Positions 11,710-25,500 of a DNA stretch of 64,000 nucleotides are shown one piece after another. The notes under the pieces were generated by a model. That model did no database searches. It was not told the origin of the DNA and was given only the letters and a program-made list of their open reading frames with translations. The stretch is taken from contig JASFXZ010000035.1 of assembly GCA_032209605.1 (NCBI GenBank), positions 439,001 to 503,000 of the forward strand. Direction: 5' to 3'. The number at the start of each line of letters is the position of its first letter. Within the stretch, counting starts at the first letter, position 1. Source of the stretch: Mactromeris polynyma. Taxonomy: Eukaryota; Mollusca; Bivalvia; Venerida; Mactridae. Both the position numbers and the translations under genes were made by a program.

Positions 11710-11870
11710 TAACCATGGCGAATGGTTGCCACATATTTCCTTTGATCGCCTCCAATATGCGTTGGATCGGCACTGATTACGTCCGATCGCTATAGTTTGT
11801 TATTGGTTGATAACAGTACAGATGCAACATTTTTCAAGTTTTGGCCATTTAGTGTGAAAAGTTGATTGAT

Positions 11871-12062
11871 TAACTGTGTGGTCCCTAAAAGTGAATTTAG
11901 GGCCCCCTGTGTGGTCCCTAAAAGTGAATTTAGGGCCCCTAAATTATGGTGAAATTTTTCAGTGTAATTTAGTTAAGTGAGGTTCCTAAAAGTGAATTTA
12001 GGGCCCCTGTATAATGGTGAAATATTTCAGTGTAATTTAGTTACCGTGAGACTCCCAAAAGT
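11871..12062. repeat. Short tandem duplications in the MIF4GD 3' UTR
   Basis: Three copies of CCTAAAAGTGAATTTAGGGC spaced 48 to 85 bp apart, followed by repeated copies of GGTGAAAT(T/A)TTTCAGTG. This lies downstream of the stop codon and before the putative polyadenylation signal. Confidence 0.65.
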
Positions 12063-12264
12063 GATTTGATCAAAAGGGAAACTTGAACCTTAAGAGTTCA
12101 TTGTTCCTGCACTTGAATGGTTGACATTTTTTAGTAGGCAAAGCATCGCCAAGCAACTCTGGAAGGATAAACTTAAAATGATCGAGACTTTATTGGGCCA
12201 AATTTTCGTTCTAGTCCATGAAATAGCTTCTCCCTACCTCTTACTTGCCCAAATACGTTGTTAC

Positions 12265-12270
12265 AATAAA
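12265..12270 (+). other. Putative polyadenylation signal of MIF4GD
   Basis: AATAAA 556 bp after the stop codon, in the right strand and distance for the 3' end of the MIF4GD transcript. No transcript evidence is available here. Confidence 0.4.
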
Positions 12271-12434
12271 GTGAACTGATTTCTCGGCCCCTATGAGAAC
12301 AGCCCCTTCTAGAGGACCCCTAGTGGGTAGACAGAAGTTAATAGCCATTGACTATTTAAGGTACCGAGTCTTGATGTCAAAATATGTTAAGTTGTAAATA
12401 TAAGACAACCGGTCGTAATTGCCTTCAAACAGAC

Positions 12435-13700
12435 TTACTCTACAACACTGCATAGTCACTTAGCTTACATGTTTCCAAACCACAAATACAAATACAAGCT
12501 TACAATACTGCATAGTCACTTAGCTTACATGTTTCCAAACCACAAATACAAATACAAGCTTACAATACTGCATAGTCACTTAGCTTACATGTTTCCAAAC
12601 CACAAATACAAATACAAGTGTACAATACTGCATAGTCACTTAGCTTACATGTTTCAAAACCACAAATACAAATGTACAATACTGCATAGTCACTTAGCTT
12701 ACATGTTTCCAAACCACAAATACAAGTGTACAATACTGCATAGTCTCTTAGCTTACATGTTTCCACACCACAAATACAAGTGTACAATACTGCATAGTCA
12801 CTTAGCTTACATGTTTCCAAACCACAAATACAAGTGTACAATACTGCATAGTCTCTTAGCTTACGTGTTTCCAAACCACAAATACAAGTGTACAATACTG
12901 CATAGTCACTTAGCTTACATGTTTCCACACCACAAATACAAGTGTACAATACTGCATAGTCTCTTAGCTTACATGTTTCCAAACCACAAATACAAGTGTA
13001 CAATACTGCATAGTCACTTAGCTTACATGTTTCCACACCACAAATGCAAGTGTACAACACTGCCTAGTCACTTAGCTTACATGTTTCCAAACCACAAATA
13101 CAAGTGTGCAATACTGCATAGTCACTTAGCTTACATGTTTCCACACCACAAATACAAGTGTACAATACTGCATAGTCACTTAGCTTACATGTTTCCAAAC
13201 AACAAATACAAGTGTACAATACTGCATAGTCACTTAGCTTACATGTTTCCAAACCACAAATACAAATACAAGTGTACAACACTGCATAGTCTCTTAGCTT
13301 ACATGTTTCCAAACCACAAATACAAATACAAGTGTACAACACTGCATAGTCACTTAGCTTACATGTTTCCAAACCACAAATACAAATACAAGTGTACAAC
13401 ACTGCATAGTCTCTTAGCTTACATGTTTCCAAACCACAAATACAAGTGTACAACACTGCATAGTCTCTTAGCTTACATGTTTCCAAACCACAAATACAAA
13501 TACAAGTGTACAACACTGCATAGTCTCTTAGCTTACATGTTTCCAAACCACAAATACAAATACAAGTGTACAACACTGCATAGTCTCTTAGCTTACATGT
13601 TTCCAAACCACAAATACAAATACAAGTGTACAATACTGCATAGTCACTTAGCTTACATGTTTCCAAACCACAAATACAAGTACAAGCGTACAATACCCGT
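12435..13700. repeat. Minisatellite, 54- to 60-bp unit
   Basis: About twenty-two copies of a unit with CTGCATAGTCACTTAGCTTA and ACATGTTTCCAAACCACAAA, followed by one or two copies of TACAAA or TACAAG. Length variation is a 6-bp step (TACAAA), so frames stay open on both strands; these frames are not genes. Confidence 0.95.
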
Positions 13701-13789
13701 ATAGTATGTCCTGTACTACATGACAATTTAGTACCAGCGTTGGAAATGCAATGTTTCTTTAGTACATCTTTATTAAGGCATAGACATGC

Positions 13790-13983
13790 CATTTTGTCCA
13801 TTTGACCGTGGAGTTGAACCTTTGACCCCTGAAATCCCCGAAAAGCCACATTTTGACCCTCAAGTATCTGGCTGAAGGGTCAATGTCTTCTATATTATAA
13901 GTAATTTAGCTATAAAATGGTAAAATCTGTTCAAAATTTATCAAAATGACCCCTCGAATTTCAGCTCCTAGTGGAACCTTCTG
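13790..13983. mobile_element. MITE family A, copy 2 (5' end diverged)
   Basis: Internal sequence matches the family (CATTTTGACCCT, TAAAATGGTAAAATCTG, TTATCAAAATGACCC), ending CTAGTGGAACCTTCTG. The first TIR is eroded. Confidence 0.6.
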
Positions 13984-14149
13984 TTCATTATATCATTACA
14001 TAAGTGTTACTGTGTCAAATCACTTACTTAACAGATCTGGATACCAGCTGTTGAAACTGGCAGAGGTCGGACTGAAATATGAAATCTTTGGTATCCCTTT
14101 GTTCTACCTCTGACTTCACTTTGATTGTTGTGTTGTTAAAATGTTGCAC

Positions 14150-14636
14150 ATGTACAGTACAACTTCTCCAGGGAAACACGCTGGCGGGAGATCAGTACAA
14201 CCTCTCCAGGGAAACACGCTGGCGGGAGATCAGTACAACCTCTCCAGGGAAACACGCTGGCGGGAGATGCACATGTACAGTACAACCTCTCCAGGGAAAC
14301 ACGCTGCACATGTACAGTACAACCTCTCCAGGGAAACACGCTGCACATGTACAGTACAACCTCTCCAGGGAAACACGCTGCACATGTACAGTACAACCTC
14401 TCCAGGGAAACACGCACATGTACAGTACTACCTCTCCAGGGAAACACGCTGGCGGGAGATGCACATGTACAGTAAAACCTCTCCAGGGAAACACGCTGCA
14501 CATGTACAGTACAACCTCTCCAGGGAAACACGCTGGCGGGAGATGTACAGTACAACCTCTCCAGGGAAACACGCTGGCGGGAGATGTACAGTACAACCTC
14601 TACAGGGAAACACGCTGGCGGGAGATGTACATTCTG
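14150..14636. repeat. Minisatellite, 25- to 47-bp units
   Basis: About fourteen copies of CTCTCCAGGGAAACACGCTG joined by two optional modules, GCGGGAGAT and GCACATGTACAGTACAAC. Modules are shuffled between copies, giving a mixed-length array. Confidence 0.9.
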
Positions 14637-14987
14637 GCAGGGGTTTAGAACTTGCTGTTCTAGAGAGGTTAAATTGTATTCTATTACTACTAGGCAATGT
14701 TTACTGTTGAAGAGAGGCTGTTGCTATGGAAATGGCCACCCTGGAGAGGTTGCACTTGTGGTTATTTTTGTAATTTCCGATTTTATGTTTGAAATTTACA
14801 AAATATGCAATCATACTGAATCATGTAATGTAACAAATAAGATGTATTTCTTTCAAAGCTTTGTATTTTATATTTAACATGAATCTATTGTAACTCAGTT
14901 CTGGCAAGCATAACGTTACCTCTGTTAAAATACAATTACTGATGCAAAGTATACTCGACCGCGTTTACAACTGCTTGGACCATTAAT
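14637..14987. other. No feature recognised
   Basis: AT-rich intergenic sequence. No gene, RNA or element could be supported. Confidence 0.3.
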
Positions 14988-15287
14988 AGTTCCCACATGT
15001 ACGATATTTACCTCCCTTGTTCTGAATAGTCGGCCATATTGATAGGCAAATTTCCTTAAAGTTTATAGGGAATATAATGTAAAGGATAATAAAATAATCA
15101 GATATAAAAAGACTTATTATGCATGTGGGCAGATGGCTCAGAAAGTTGAATAAAAAGTGGTTGTCACACGCAAATTTTTCTCAAGTATCACATATTTGGA
15201 AATAACTCCTATAAAGGGTCATCAGTTTTGCCTTTTAAAATGACTGATGATTAAGAACAAAGGAGGTAAATATTGTAGATGTGGGAT
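14988..15287. mobile_element. MITE family D (long TIRs, GTTCCCACAT), copy 1
   Basis: Begins AGTTCCCACATGTACGATAT and carries TTTACCTCCCTTGTTCTG and CGGCCATATTGATAGGCA. The far end is its inverted match (AACAAAGGAGGTAAATATTG, TAGATGTGGGA). A better preserved copy lies at 61481-61813 and a one-sided remnant at 43187-43260. Confidence 0.65.
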
Positions 15288-16336
15288 TTGTGATTAGTGA
15301 TGTTTGTGTGTGGTTGCTCTCTGATAGGTGATTGTAGAACGTACATGAAGAAACAGACTGGTTTTGCTGGCATGTCCTGAACTCATGAATTATTTGAAGT
15401 AGATTTTTTGTTGAGTAAGTGGCAGATGTTTGTGAATGTCAGCTCATTCAGTGTTTGAGCTATACTGGGTTTTTAAGCAGTTTTTTTCCTATTTAATTAC
15501 GTCAGGCAATGATGTACTCCGCCTTTTTTTCAGATTTTTCCAAGTATTGGGGTGGCTTTTGAAAGGGGAAATTTGTCTCATAAATTGCCTAATTGGGGAC
15601 TTTACACAACTTCATATTACCAAATTTATTGTTTGGATGCAAGATAACTTAAGTAAAATTGGATGAATTTCCTTTTTTATTGATTGTTTAAAACAAGTAG
15701 CTGATATTTACATTTGGACAGCAAAATAACTGGTAAAAATAATTTTACGGATGGGGAAATTTTGACAAAATCTGGGGGAAAATATATACTTGACTCGTAG
15801 GGGAATGGGGCCGAATATTCGGCCCCAAATTTGCCATAAAAAAGGACTGGTACTGTAGACTAAAATATTGTTGTTAAAGTTGTAGATAGGTGGTGTTTGT
15901 GAAGATATTCCAGTGCTGATTGAAAGATAATTGACTTACATCTCTAAATCCAGCATATATATGTAATAATGAACAAATCTTAAAATGGAACAACAAGTTA
16001 TTTTAGCAGTTTGGGTTGGTGGTTGCTGGGTAACTGATTGTCAGACAAGTTGACATTTTTTATTTGTCTGCTCAAAGTGTTACATATCGCCGTGTGTCTT
16101 TTTGTCGTTTATTGGAGAAGTTTTCACGTATTTTGAGATTTCTTGACCTTTCAGTTCTATTTTTAGAAATTAGTAATATTCATTGAAGCTCAGGTAATTC
16201 AGTCATCTGTTAAATATTAACTTGTGACGTTGTAAATATTGATATCATACTTTGGCTGTGATGTTACAGGGTATTACATGGAACTTCAGTATCCAAGGTT
16301 ACAGTTTCATGGGCAGTCTTAGACCTGTGCTGTCTA
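15288..16336. other. No feature recognised
   Basis: About 1 kb of AT-rich intergenic DNA. A 76-codon open frame near 15436 has no recognisable motif and is probably chance. Confidence 0.35.
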
Positions 16337-18258
16337 TCCTGGTCCCCATCTCTCGAAGATAAATCTCGGCTCAAATAGTTCAAATTGTTGAGATTTTCCT
16401 CATCTGAGACTCAAAAAACTGTATAACAAGAGGACAAAGATAAATAGAGGATTTAACACGAGTGCTCATGCCCTCATCTGAGACTCAAAAAACTGTATAA
16501 CAAGAAGACAAAGATAAATAGAGGATTTAACACGAGTGCTCATGCCCTCATCTGAGACTCAAAAAACTGTATAACAAGAAGACAAAGATAAATAGAGGAT
16601 TTAACACGAGTGGTCATGCCCTCATCTGAGACTCAAAAAACTGTATAACAAGAAGACAAAGATAAATAGAGGATTTAACACGAGTGGTCATGCCCTCATC
16701 TGAGACTCAAAAAACTGTATAACAAGAAGACAAAGATAAATAGAGGATTTAACACGAGTGGTCATGCCCTCATCTGAGACTCAAAAAACTGTATAACAAG
16801 AAGACAAAGATAAATAGAGGATTTAACACGAGTGCTCATGCCCTCATCTGAGACTCAAAAAACTGTATAACAAGAAGACAAAGATAAATAGAGGATTTAA
16901 CACGAGTGGTCATGCCCTCATCTGAGACTCAAAAAACTGTATAACAAGAAGACAAAGATAAATAGAGGATTTAACACGAGTGGTCATGCCCTCATCTGAG
17001 ACTCAAAAAACTGTATAACAAGAAGACAAAGATAAATAGAGGATTTAACACGAGTGGTCATGCCCTCATCTGAGACTCAAAAAACTGTATAACAAGAAGA
17101 CAAAGATAAATAGAGGATTTAACACGAGTGGTCATGCCCTCATCTGAGACTCAAAAAACTGTATAACAAGAGGACAAAGATAAATAGAGGATTTAACACG
17201 AGTGCTCATGCCCTCATCTGAGACTCAAAAAACTGTATAACAAGAAGACAAAGATAAATAGAGGATTTAACACGAGTGGTCATGCCCTCATCTGAGACTC
17301 AAAAAACTGTATAACAAGAAGACAAAGATAAATAGAGGATTTAACACGAGTGGTCATGCCCTCATCTGAGACTCAAAAAACTGTATAACAAGAAGACAAA
17401 GATAAATAGAGGATTTAACACGAGTGGTCATGCCCTCATCTGAGACTCAAAAAACTGTATAACAAGAAGACAAAGATAAATAGAGGATTTAACACGAGTG
17501 GTCATGCCCTCATCTGAGACTCAAAAAACTGTATAACAAGAAGACAAAGATAAATAGAGGATTTAACACGAGTGGTCATGCCCTCATCTGAGACTCAAAA
17601 AACTGTATAACAAGAAGACAAAGATAAATAGAGGATTTAACACGAGTGGTCATGCCCTCATCTGAGACTCAAAAAACTGTATAACAAGAAGACAAAGATA
17701 AATAGAGGATTTAACACGAGTGGTCATGCCCTCATCTGAGACTCAAAAAACTGTATAACAAGAAGACAAAGATAAATAGAGGATTTAACACGAGTGGTCA
17801 TGCCCTCATCTGAGACTCAAAAAACTGTATAACAAGAAGACAAAGATAAATAGAGGATCTAACACGAGTGACACCGGACTCAAAAAACTGTATAACAAGA
17901 GGACAAAGATAAATAGAGGATCTAACACGAGTGGTCATGCCCTCATCTGAGACTCAAAAAACTGATAACAAGAAGACAAAGATAAATAGAGGATCTAACA
18001 CGAGTGACACCGGACTCAAAAAACTGTATAACAAGAGGACAAAGATAAATAGAGGATCTAACACGAGTGGTCATGCCCTCATCTGAGACCGACTCAAAAA
18101 ACTGTATAACAAGAAGACAAAGATATGAGTTTTTTTCTCAAAATATTTTCAAGAGATTCAAATGAGATTTGTCTCAATGTCAGTCTCTACTTTAAGCAAA
18201 TTCTCATATTGAGCCGAGATTTCTATTTGAGATGCTTTGATAGATCGGGGCCTGGGAT
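16337..18258. mobile_element. TIR element expanded by an internal 74-bp minisatellite
   Basis: The outer ends are imperfect inverted repeats: ATCCTGGTCCCCATCTCTCG at the left against the complement of the right end, ATCCCAGGCCCCGATCTATC. Further in, AAATCTCGGCTCAA (left) and TTGAGCCGAGATTT (right) match perfectly. About twenty-three copies of a 74-bp unit (ACTCAAAAAACTGTATAACA ... GGTCATGCCCTCATCTGAG) fill 16410-18127. The unit boundary ATCTGAGACTC matches the inner arm sequence, so the array probably began inside the element. Confidence 0.7.
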
Positions 18259-18675
18259 CTAGAGTTAGTGTGAGCGCAGGAAATGCATGTGTGTGCAGCT
18301 TCAGTTAACTTTAAAGAAAAGTTATAATGCAATGTATTAGAGATTTTGATTGTATGAAAGCAATAAAATACAATTTTCTTAAATTATTGTTTAGCACATT
18401 TTGACATAAAGTAAGACTACAAATTGCACAAATTCACCAGGACATATACCTACCATTCTAACGATAAAACTGACTGGTCAATAAAATTTCTGTACAAAAG
18501 TAGAACTGTTTTATCTTTAATCAAGTCTTGAAGAGCAGGACTAGACTATCATACGACAAACACACAGAACAACGACCGTGACGGGAGATAGGAGACGAAT
18601 TGTGTGGAACCAGACATTTTATATGCATATAAGAAAAAGGATCAGATATGTTTGTTTCAACCCCAACAGTCAATG

Positions 18676-18842
18676 CAGGGGTTCCATTTGACCTTTTGAC
18701 CCCTGGAATTCCCTAAAAGCTCATTTTGACCCTAAGGATTTTGGCTCAAGGGTCATTTTTCTAAATTATAGGTAAAAGTGGTAAAATCTGGTGAAAGCTT
18801 ATCAAAATGAGCCTTTAGATTCAGCCCCTAGTGGAACCCCTG
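18676..18842. mobile_element. MITE family A, copy 3
   Basis: 167 bp, from CAGGGGTTCCATTTGACC to CTAGTGGAACCCCTG; the 11-bp terminal inverted repeats are perfect. Confidence 0.75.
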
Positions 18843-19295
18843 AATTGTGCGACAAGAATTGTGCATGATTTATGTACAATGTGGCATAAACACTTGTTAG
18901 ATCCTCAGTATCTTGAAGACAAAAAATTATACAAATATTTCAATTTTGCTAAAAAATCAAAATTCACAGCATCTGAAATTGAATTAATTGAATCTGTCGT
19001 GTGTTGGATTTTCGTATTGACAGTCTTAGTAGAATCCAATGTGTATTTTTGAAGATGCTATATTTATGAAAAAGTAACTTGAAGTAGAATCCCATACATA
19101 CTGCAAGATGTGTTGAAGATAAAATAGTTCTACTCTCTTTTTATTTATGTATCAGTATTGTTCATTTATTTTAATTAGTTTTTATTAAATCATGAATACA
19201 ATAATGTGTTTATTTTTTCTTATTCACACAAAGAGGGAATCAGATGAAACAAGGTTTCAATGTATTGTCTCAAGTAAAACAATCGACCTGGGGAC
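18843..19295. other. No gene recognised
   Basis: A 73-codon plus-strand frame (18831-19052) overlaps the end of the MITE and has no recognisable domain. The remaining sequence is AT-rich. Confidence 0.3.
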
Positions 19296-19317
19296 ATTCG
19301 CCTCGACTTGTGTTTTG

Positions 19318-19868
19318 ACGACACTGAATCCAGACTGGTTGTTGTCAAGGCTTTACACTGAATCCAGAATGGTTGTTGTCAAGGCTTTACACTGAATCCA
19401 GACTGGTTGTTGTCAAGGCTTTACACTGAATACAGACTGGTTGTTGTCAAGGCTTTACACTGAATCCAGACTGGTTGTTGTCAAGGCTTTACACTGAATC
19501 CAGACTGGTTGTTGTCAAGGCTTTACACTGAATCCAGACTGGTTGTTGTCAAGGCTTTACACTGAATCCAGACTGGTTGTTGTCAAGGCTTTACACTGAA
19601 TCCAGACTGGTTGTTGTCAAGGCTTTACACTGAATCCAGACTGGTTGTTGTCAAGGCTTTACACTGAATCCAGACTGGTTGTTGTCAAGGCTTTACACTG
19701 AATCCCGACTGGTTGTTGTCAAGGCTTTACACTGAATCCAGACTGGTTGTTGTCAAGGCTTTACACTGGATCCCGACTGGTTGTTGTCAAGGCTTTACTC
19801 TGAATCCAGACTGGTTGTTGTCAAGGCTTTACACTGAATCCAGACTGGTTGTCAAGGCTTTACACAAA
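19318..19868. repeat. Minisatellite, 34-bp unit
   Basis: About sixteen copies of ACTGAATCCAGACTGGTTGT followed by TGTCAAGGCTTTAC, very homogeneous, which implies recent expansion or homogenisation. Confidence 0.95.
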
Positions 19869-20411
19869 GAACCCTTCGTAACCAGAAGCGTATACTGAAA
19901 GGGGCGACAACTAAACTAACCTGTTTGCATGTAAATAGACAACAGACATGTTTCACTATCGCCCCGCACGAAAACTTAACTTGTGTGCCCATGGTAACAA
20001 CAATCAATTAGAGAAATGTGCGATTAATTGTCCGGACCTACAGCAAATTATGATCAACTTTGAATGATACTCGATCATCATGGCCTCCGTTTTGTTACCA
20101 GAATATCACGGGAGGAAATAGGGACAAATAAATGTAAGAAAATATACATGTACAAGTTTTGACTGATATTTTAATCATTCATAAATAAACACTAATAATG
20201 TTGACACAATGTCAAACACACTCATTTACAAGAAAAAAACCCAATGCCTTGTAGAAAATATCATTGACTAATTTTTACAACGAAATTGTTCATTTTCAGG
20301 GAAGGTACATTCATGAGAAAAAGTACATAGAACCATAATAGGAAATATTTACTGTTGGAAACACCATACAGAAATCAAAGAGACAACACTTTACACAAAT
20401 TCGAACAATAA
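19869..20411. other. No feature recognised
   Basis: Intergenic AT-rich DNA without supported features. Confidence 0.3.
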
Positions 20412-20760
20412 ACATGATGGTCTATCGGACACGTATGCCCACAATAAACATGATGGTCTATCGGACACGTATGCCCACGTAGAATGGAAATATTTCATTT
20501 GTAAAGTCTATAATTTCGAGGCAAGATTAATCGACTCCATCCACCCTTTCAAGCGTAGAAAAACAAAATTGGTGGACTGTAACAGCAATCTATCTTGATC
20601 TGTGTTTTATTATCCTGAGCTTATGTGCTCAATATGAATTGAAACAACACATCCTTTCAATAGTTGATTGATTGGAGACTAATTTTGCACAAGGACATAT
20701 GCACAGACCGATGGGGAGGGGGCAACACTTTAGGCCCCTTCGAATGGCAGGGGCATAAAA
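20412..20760. mobile_element. Dispersed repeat (GGACAC...ATGCCC ... GGGGCATAAAA), copy 1
   Basis: Starts near GGTCTATCGGACACGTATGC and ends at CAGGGGCATAAAA. The start is tandemly duplicated once (about 20408-20478). The same layout is seen at 21549-21797. I recall this kind of element as common in bivalve genomes. Confidence 0.45.
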
Positions 20761-21548
20761 ACCAACAATTTCTCAATAAATAGTACATTGTAATCAACAC
20801 TGCTACTGAAACTGTGCACAAGATATGTGCCACCTTCAATGTACATCAATAAATATCAGCAGTATCGTCATTGTTTTTGTTCAATTTGACTACCCCTTTT
20901 TTCCTTTAGCAAAAATGTTTTTACTGACATTTTCAACCATCCTGAAAAGAGGACTTTGAGATGAAAGAGGGAAATAATACATTCAGCAAAAGCAGGTAAT
21001 TAAAACATAAGTAAAAATATTTGTTCAATAAAGATCAGCAGTATGGATGCCTACTGTGATCACTCCTACATTGGAACGCTGCCATGACAACACCGGTATT
21101 AGTGACGTTGGTCATGACGTCGAGTAATTTACAATCAAAAGTTTTGATGTCACAAACTAAGCACCTTGTCCGAAGATGTTTTGAAAGCTTAATTGTGCTT
21201 AACAGAACTAAACAAACACGGAAATATTGATAACTATAGCATTTTTTTTTCGATTTGATCTGCTGACAAAGTTTTTTAAAAATTATGTACATTCTGATGC
21301 GACATCATCATGTTGTAGCTTACTTTTGCATCTCATTCTTAATATTGGAATTACTATAAAAAGAAAAGTAGAATTCCAATTTTATTGTATACTTTTTGTA
21401 TTAAATGAAAGTTGAAACATATTTCTGTTAGAAAATGTAAAAAAACTTAAAATGGACTTTTTTGTCACTAATTCAGGTTTTGTCGTGACATAGCTCATAT
21501 ACTTACATATTAAAAATTTGATACAAAACAAAATATAAACAAGAAATT

Positions 21549-21797
21549 AGTCCATAGGACACAGATGCCCCTACTTCCAGCCTTTGTCACAAAAGCAAAT
21601 GCTATAATTCTGCTCATAGTTTGTGAATGTGTATCAAAATTACCAAGTAAACAACTTTACAGATTATGTTGATAAGTAAAGGGCCATAACTTTGCACTTA
21701 CTGGACGGAGCCATACATGAAACCCACAAGATTTTGTGACAGACAGACAAGGGCAAATCTATATGTCCCCCCCCTTTCAGAGTGGGGGCATAAAAAT
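21549..21797. mobile_element. Dispersed repeat, copy 2
   Basis: Starts AGTCCATAGGACACAGATGC, contains AAGGGCCATAACTTTGCA and GACAGACAGACAAGGGCAAA, and ends TGGGGGCATAAAA. Family resemblance to copy 1 is in the ends. Confidence 0.5.
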
Positions 21798-22506
21798 GCA
21801 TTTTTAAAGAAATTCATAAATGCAACATATACAACAATAATATACACACAATGAGTTTGTAAAATGTGCCTCCCTATCTGCGGATAAAATTAATTATATC
21901 TTGTTAAAAATCAGAAATTTTACATCAAACGAAAAGAACCGATATTTCATATCTGACAGAGATCGACATACTTGACGTCTGGAATCATTGTTATCAAAAA
22001 ATAGTATTATCCTCAAGAAGTTGAAATTTCATAAAGATATTCTAGTCTGTGATTTTAATAAAATTTTGTCAGAAATAATTTGGCAACAGTATAATTATGG
22101 AGGTTGTCGAAATGATTTGGAACTCTCCATTCAGACCCCTTTCTCTTTTTCCTCACATTTCCTTTGGTCTTGAAAGCAGCCCTTTTTTATTGGTAAATTT
22201 GTCCTCGAAAAAATTTTGTTTCCCCTAATTAGAAAGAAAATTCTCCTTCAGTATAATTATTAAACATTTTAGCCTTATAAATACCCAAATTTGGTGATTC
22301 ATGATGCAAATTTCCACTATCAAAAGGACCCGCCATACTTGCCCAAAAACTGAGAAAAAAGGGCTGGAAAGAAAGGTCTTGACTATTAAAATCAGGAATT
22401 CCAGTTTGGCAGCCGAATTTAATGCTATTACCTACACACAAAGCATTCACTAGCCAATCACATGTTTCAACATTAATCTACAATTTGTTATATCTTTGTT
22501 ATATCT
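21798..22506 (-). other. Region downstream of POC5, including its 3' UTR
   Basis: The POC5 stop codon is at 22507. AATAAA on the minus strand occurs at 22191-22186, about 315 bp downstream, and is a candidate polyadenylation signal. No other gene is visible. Confidence 0.4.
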
Positions 22507-25500
22507 TCATTCAACGTGTTTTATAGTCTGTAGATTTGATGGTAACGTTCCTTGTCCTGCAATCTTCCTGCTCCGTTCGTTCGTCGAGCCTATATGAGGA
22601 TACTTTCCAGCAATGGCGTGTGGCATTGTTTGCTGAAATATACAGTTGGGGGATGAAATCTGACCCTTCAACACAAAGACATGTATATTGTATATTAAGT
22701 GTTCACCTGGTAGAAATTGTGGTTATTTGAATAAGTACAGAATCCAGTATAGAATCCAGTACAGAATCCAGTACAGAATCCAGTACAGAATCGTTCAGGT
22801 AATTTTTTATATACAGTAAAACTTAATAAAAAGACCCTTGAAAACTGGTCTTATTATTGAGGTGGTCTTAATATTGAGATTGAATAAACATGATTCATAG
22901 AGAACTTCACTAAAAATAATTCAAGGACTATTCAAGTACTTCTTCCCACTTTCACGGACTTAAAATAAAAAAAATTTCAGTAAAGAGAAGAAGGGATCCA
23001 GTGTACTTTTCAAGGTTTATCCCGAGATGACCATCACTGCATTACAGATGGAATTACACAGTGTGAGAATTACTTTAAGAGAGCATAACACATGTCAACT
23101 ACCATACCATACTGTATTACCATACTATGTACTACCATACCATACTGTATTACCATACTATGTACTACCATACCATACTGTATTACCATACTATGTACTA
23201 CCATACTGTATTACCATACTATGTACTACCATACCATACTGTATTACCATACTATGTACTACCATACCATACTGTATTACCATACTATGTACTACCATAC
23301 CATACTGTATTACCATACTATGTACTACCATACCATACTGTATTACCATACTATGTACTACTATACCATACTGTATTACCATACTATGTACTACCATACC
23401 ATACTGTATTACCATACTATGTACTGCCATACCATACTGTATTACCATACTATGTACTACCATACCATACTGTATTACCATACTATGTACTACCATACCA
23501 TACTGTATTACCATACTATGTACTACCATACCATACTGTATTACCATACTATGTACTACCATACCATACTGTATTACCATACTATGTACTACTATACCAT
23601 ACTGTATTACCATACTATGTACTACCATACCATACTGTATTACCATACTATGTACTACCATACCATACTGTATTACCATACTATGTACTACCATACCATA
23701 CTGTATTACCATACTATGTACTGCCATACCATACTGTATTACCATACTATGTACTACCATACCATACTGTATTACCATACTATGTACTACCATACCATAC
23801 TGTATTACCATACTATGTACTACCATACCATACTGTATTACCATACTATGTACTGCCATACCATACTGTATTACCATACTATGTACTACCATACCATACT
23901 GTATTACCATACTATGTACTACCATACCATACTGTATTACCATACTATGTACTACCATACCATACTGTATTACCAAACTATGTACTACTATACCATACTG
24001 TATTACCATACTATGTACTACCATACCATACTGTATTACCATTCTATGTACTACCATACCATACTGTATTACCATACTATGTACTGCCACACCATACTGT
24101 ATTACCATACTATGTACTACCATACCATACTGTATTACCATACTATGTACTGCCATACCATACTGTATTACCATACTATGTACTACCATACCATACTGTA
24201 TTACCATTCTATGTACTACCATACCATACTGTATTACCATACTATGTACTACCATACCATACTGTATTACCATACTATGTACAGTACTACCATACCATAC
24301 TGTATTACCATACTATGTACTACCATACCATACTGTATTACCATACTATGTACAGTACTACCATACCATACTGTATTACCATACTATGTACTACCATACC
24401 ATACTGTATTACCATACTATGTACTACCATACCATACTGTATTACCATACTATGTACTACCATACCATACTGTACTACCATACCATACTGTATTACCATA
24501 CTATGTACTACCATACTGTATTACCATACTATGTACTACCATACCATACTGTATTACCATACTATGTACTACCATACCATACTGTATTACCATACTATGT
24601 ACTACCATACTGTATTACCATACTATGTACTACCATACTGTATTACCATACTATGTACTACCATACCATACTGTATTACCATTCTATGTACTACCATACC
24701 ATACTGTATTACCATACTATGTACTACCATACCATACTGTATTACCATACTATGTACTACCATACCATACTGTATTACCATACTATGTACTGCCATACCA
24801 TACTGTATTACCATACTATGTACTACCATACCATACTGTATTACCATACTATGTACTACCATACCATACTGTATTACCATACTATGTACTACCATACCAT
24901 ACTGTATTACCATACTATGTACTACCATACTGTATTACCATACTATGTACTGCCATACCATACTGTATTACCATACTATGTACTACCATACTGTATTACC
25001 ATACTATGTACTACCATACCATACTGTATTACCATACTATGTACTACCATACCATACTGTATTACCATACTATGTACTACCATACCATACTGTATTACCA
25101 TACTATGTACTACCATACCATACTGTATTACCATACTATGTACTACCATACCATACTGTATTACCATACTATGTACTACTATACCATACTGTATTACCAT
25201 ACTATGTACTACCATACCATACTGTATTACCATACTATGTACTACCATACCATACTGTATTACCATACTATGTACTACCATACCATACTGTATTACCATA
25301 CTATGTACTGCCACACCATACTGTATTACCATACTATGTACAGTACTACCATACCATACTGTATTACCATACTATGTACTACCATACCATACTGTATTAC
25401 CATACTATGTACTACCATACCATACTGTATTACCATACTATGTACAGTACTACCATACAATACTGTATTACCATACTATGTACTACCATACCATACTGTA

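Noticed and set aside
12469..13849. Open frames on both strands, 411 and 261 codons
   Set aside because: Caused by the 54/60-bp minisatellite; both strands open at once and no domain.
14035..14092. Possible terminal exon after an acceptor-like TTAACAG, reading SGYQLLKLAEVGLKYE
   Set aside because: No partner exon with matching phase on the plus strand was found and no family is recognised; MIF4GD already ends at 11709.
18831..19052. 73-codon frame with WHKHLLDPQYLEDKK
   Set aside because: It overlaps the end of a MITE, has no splice signals that make sense and no recognisable domain.
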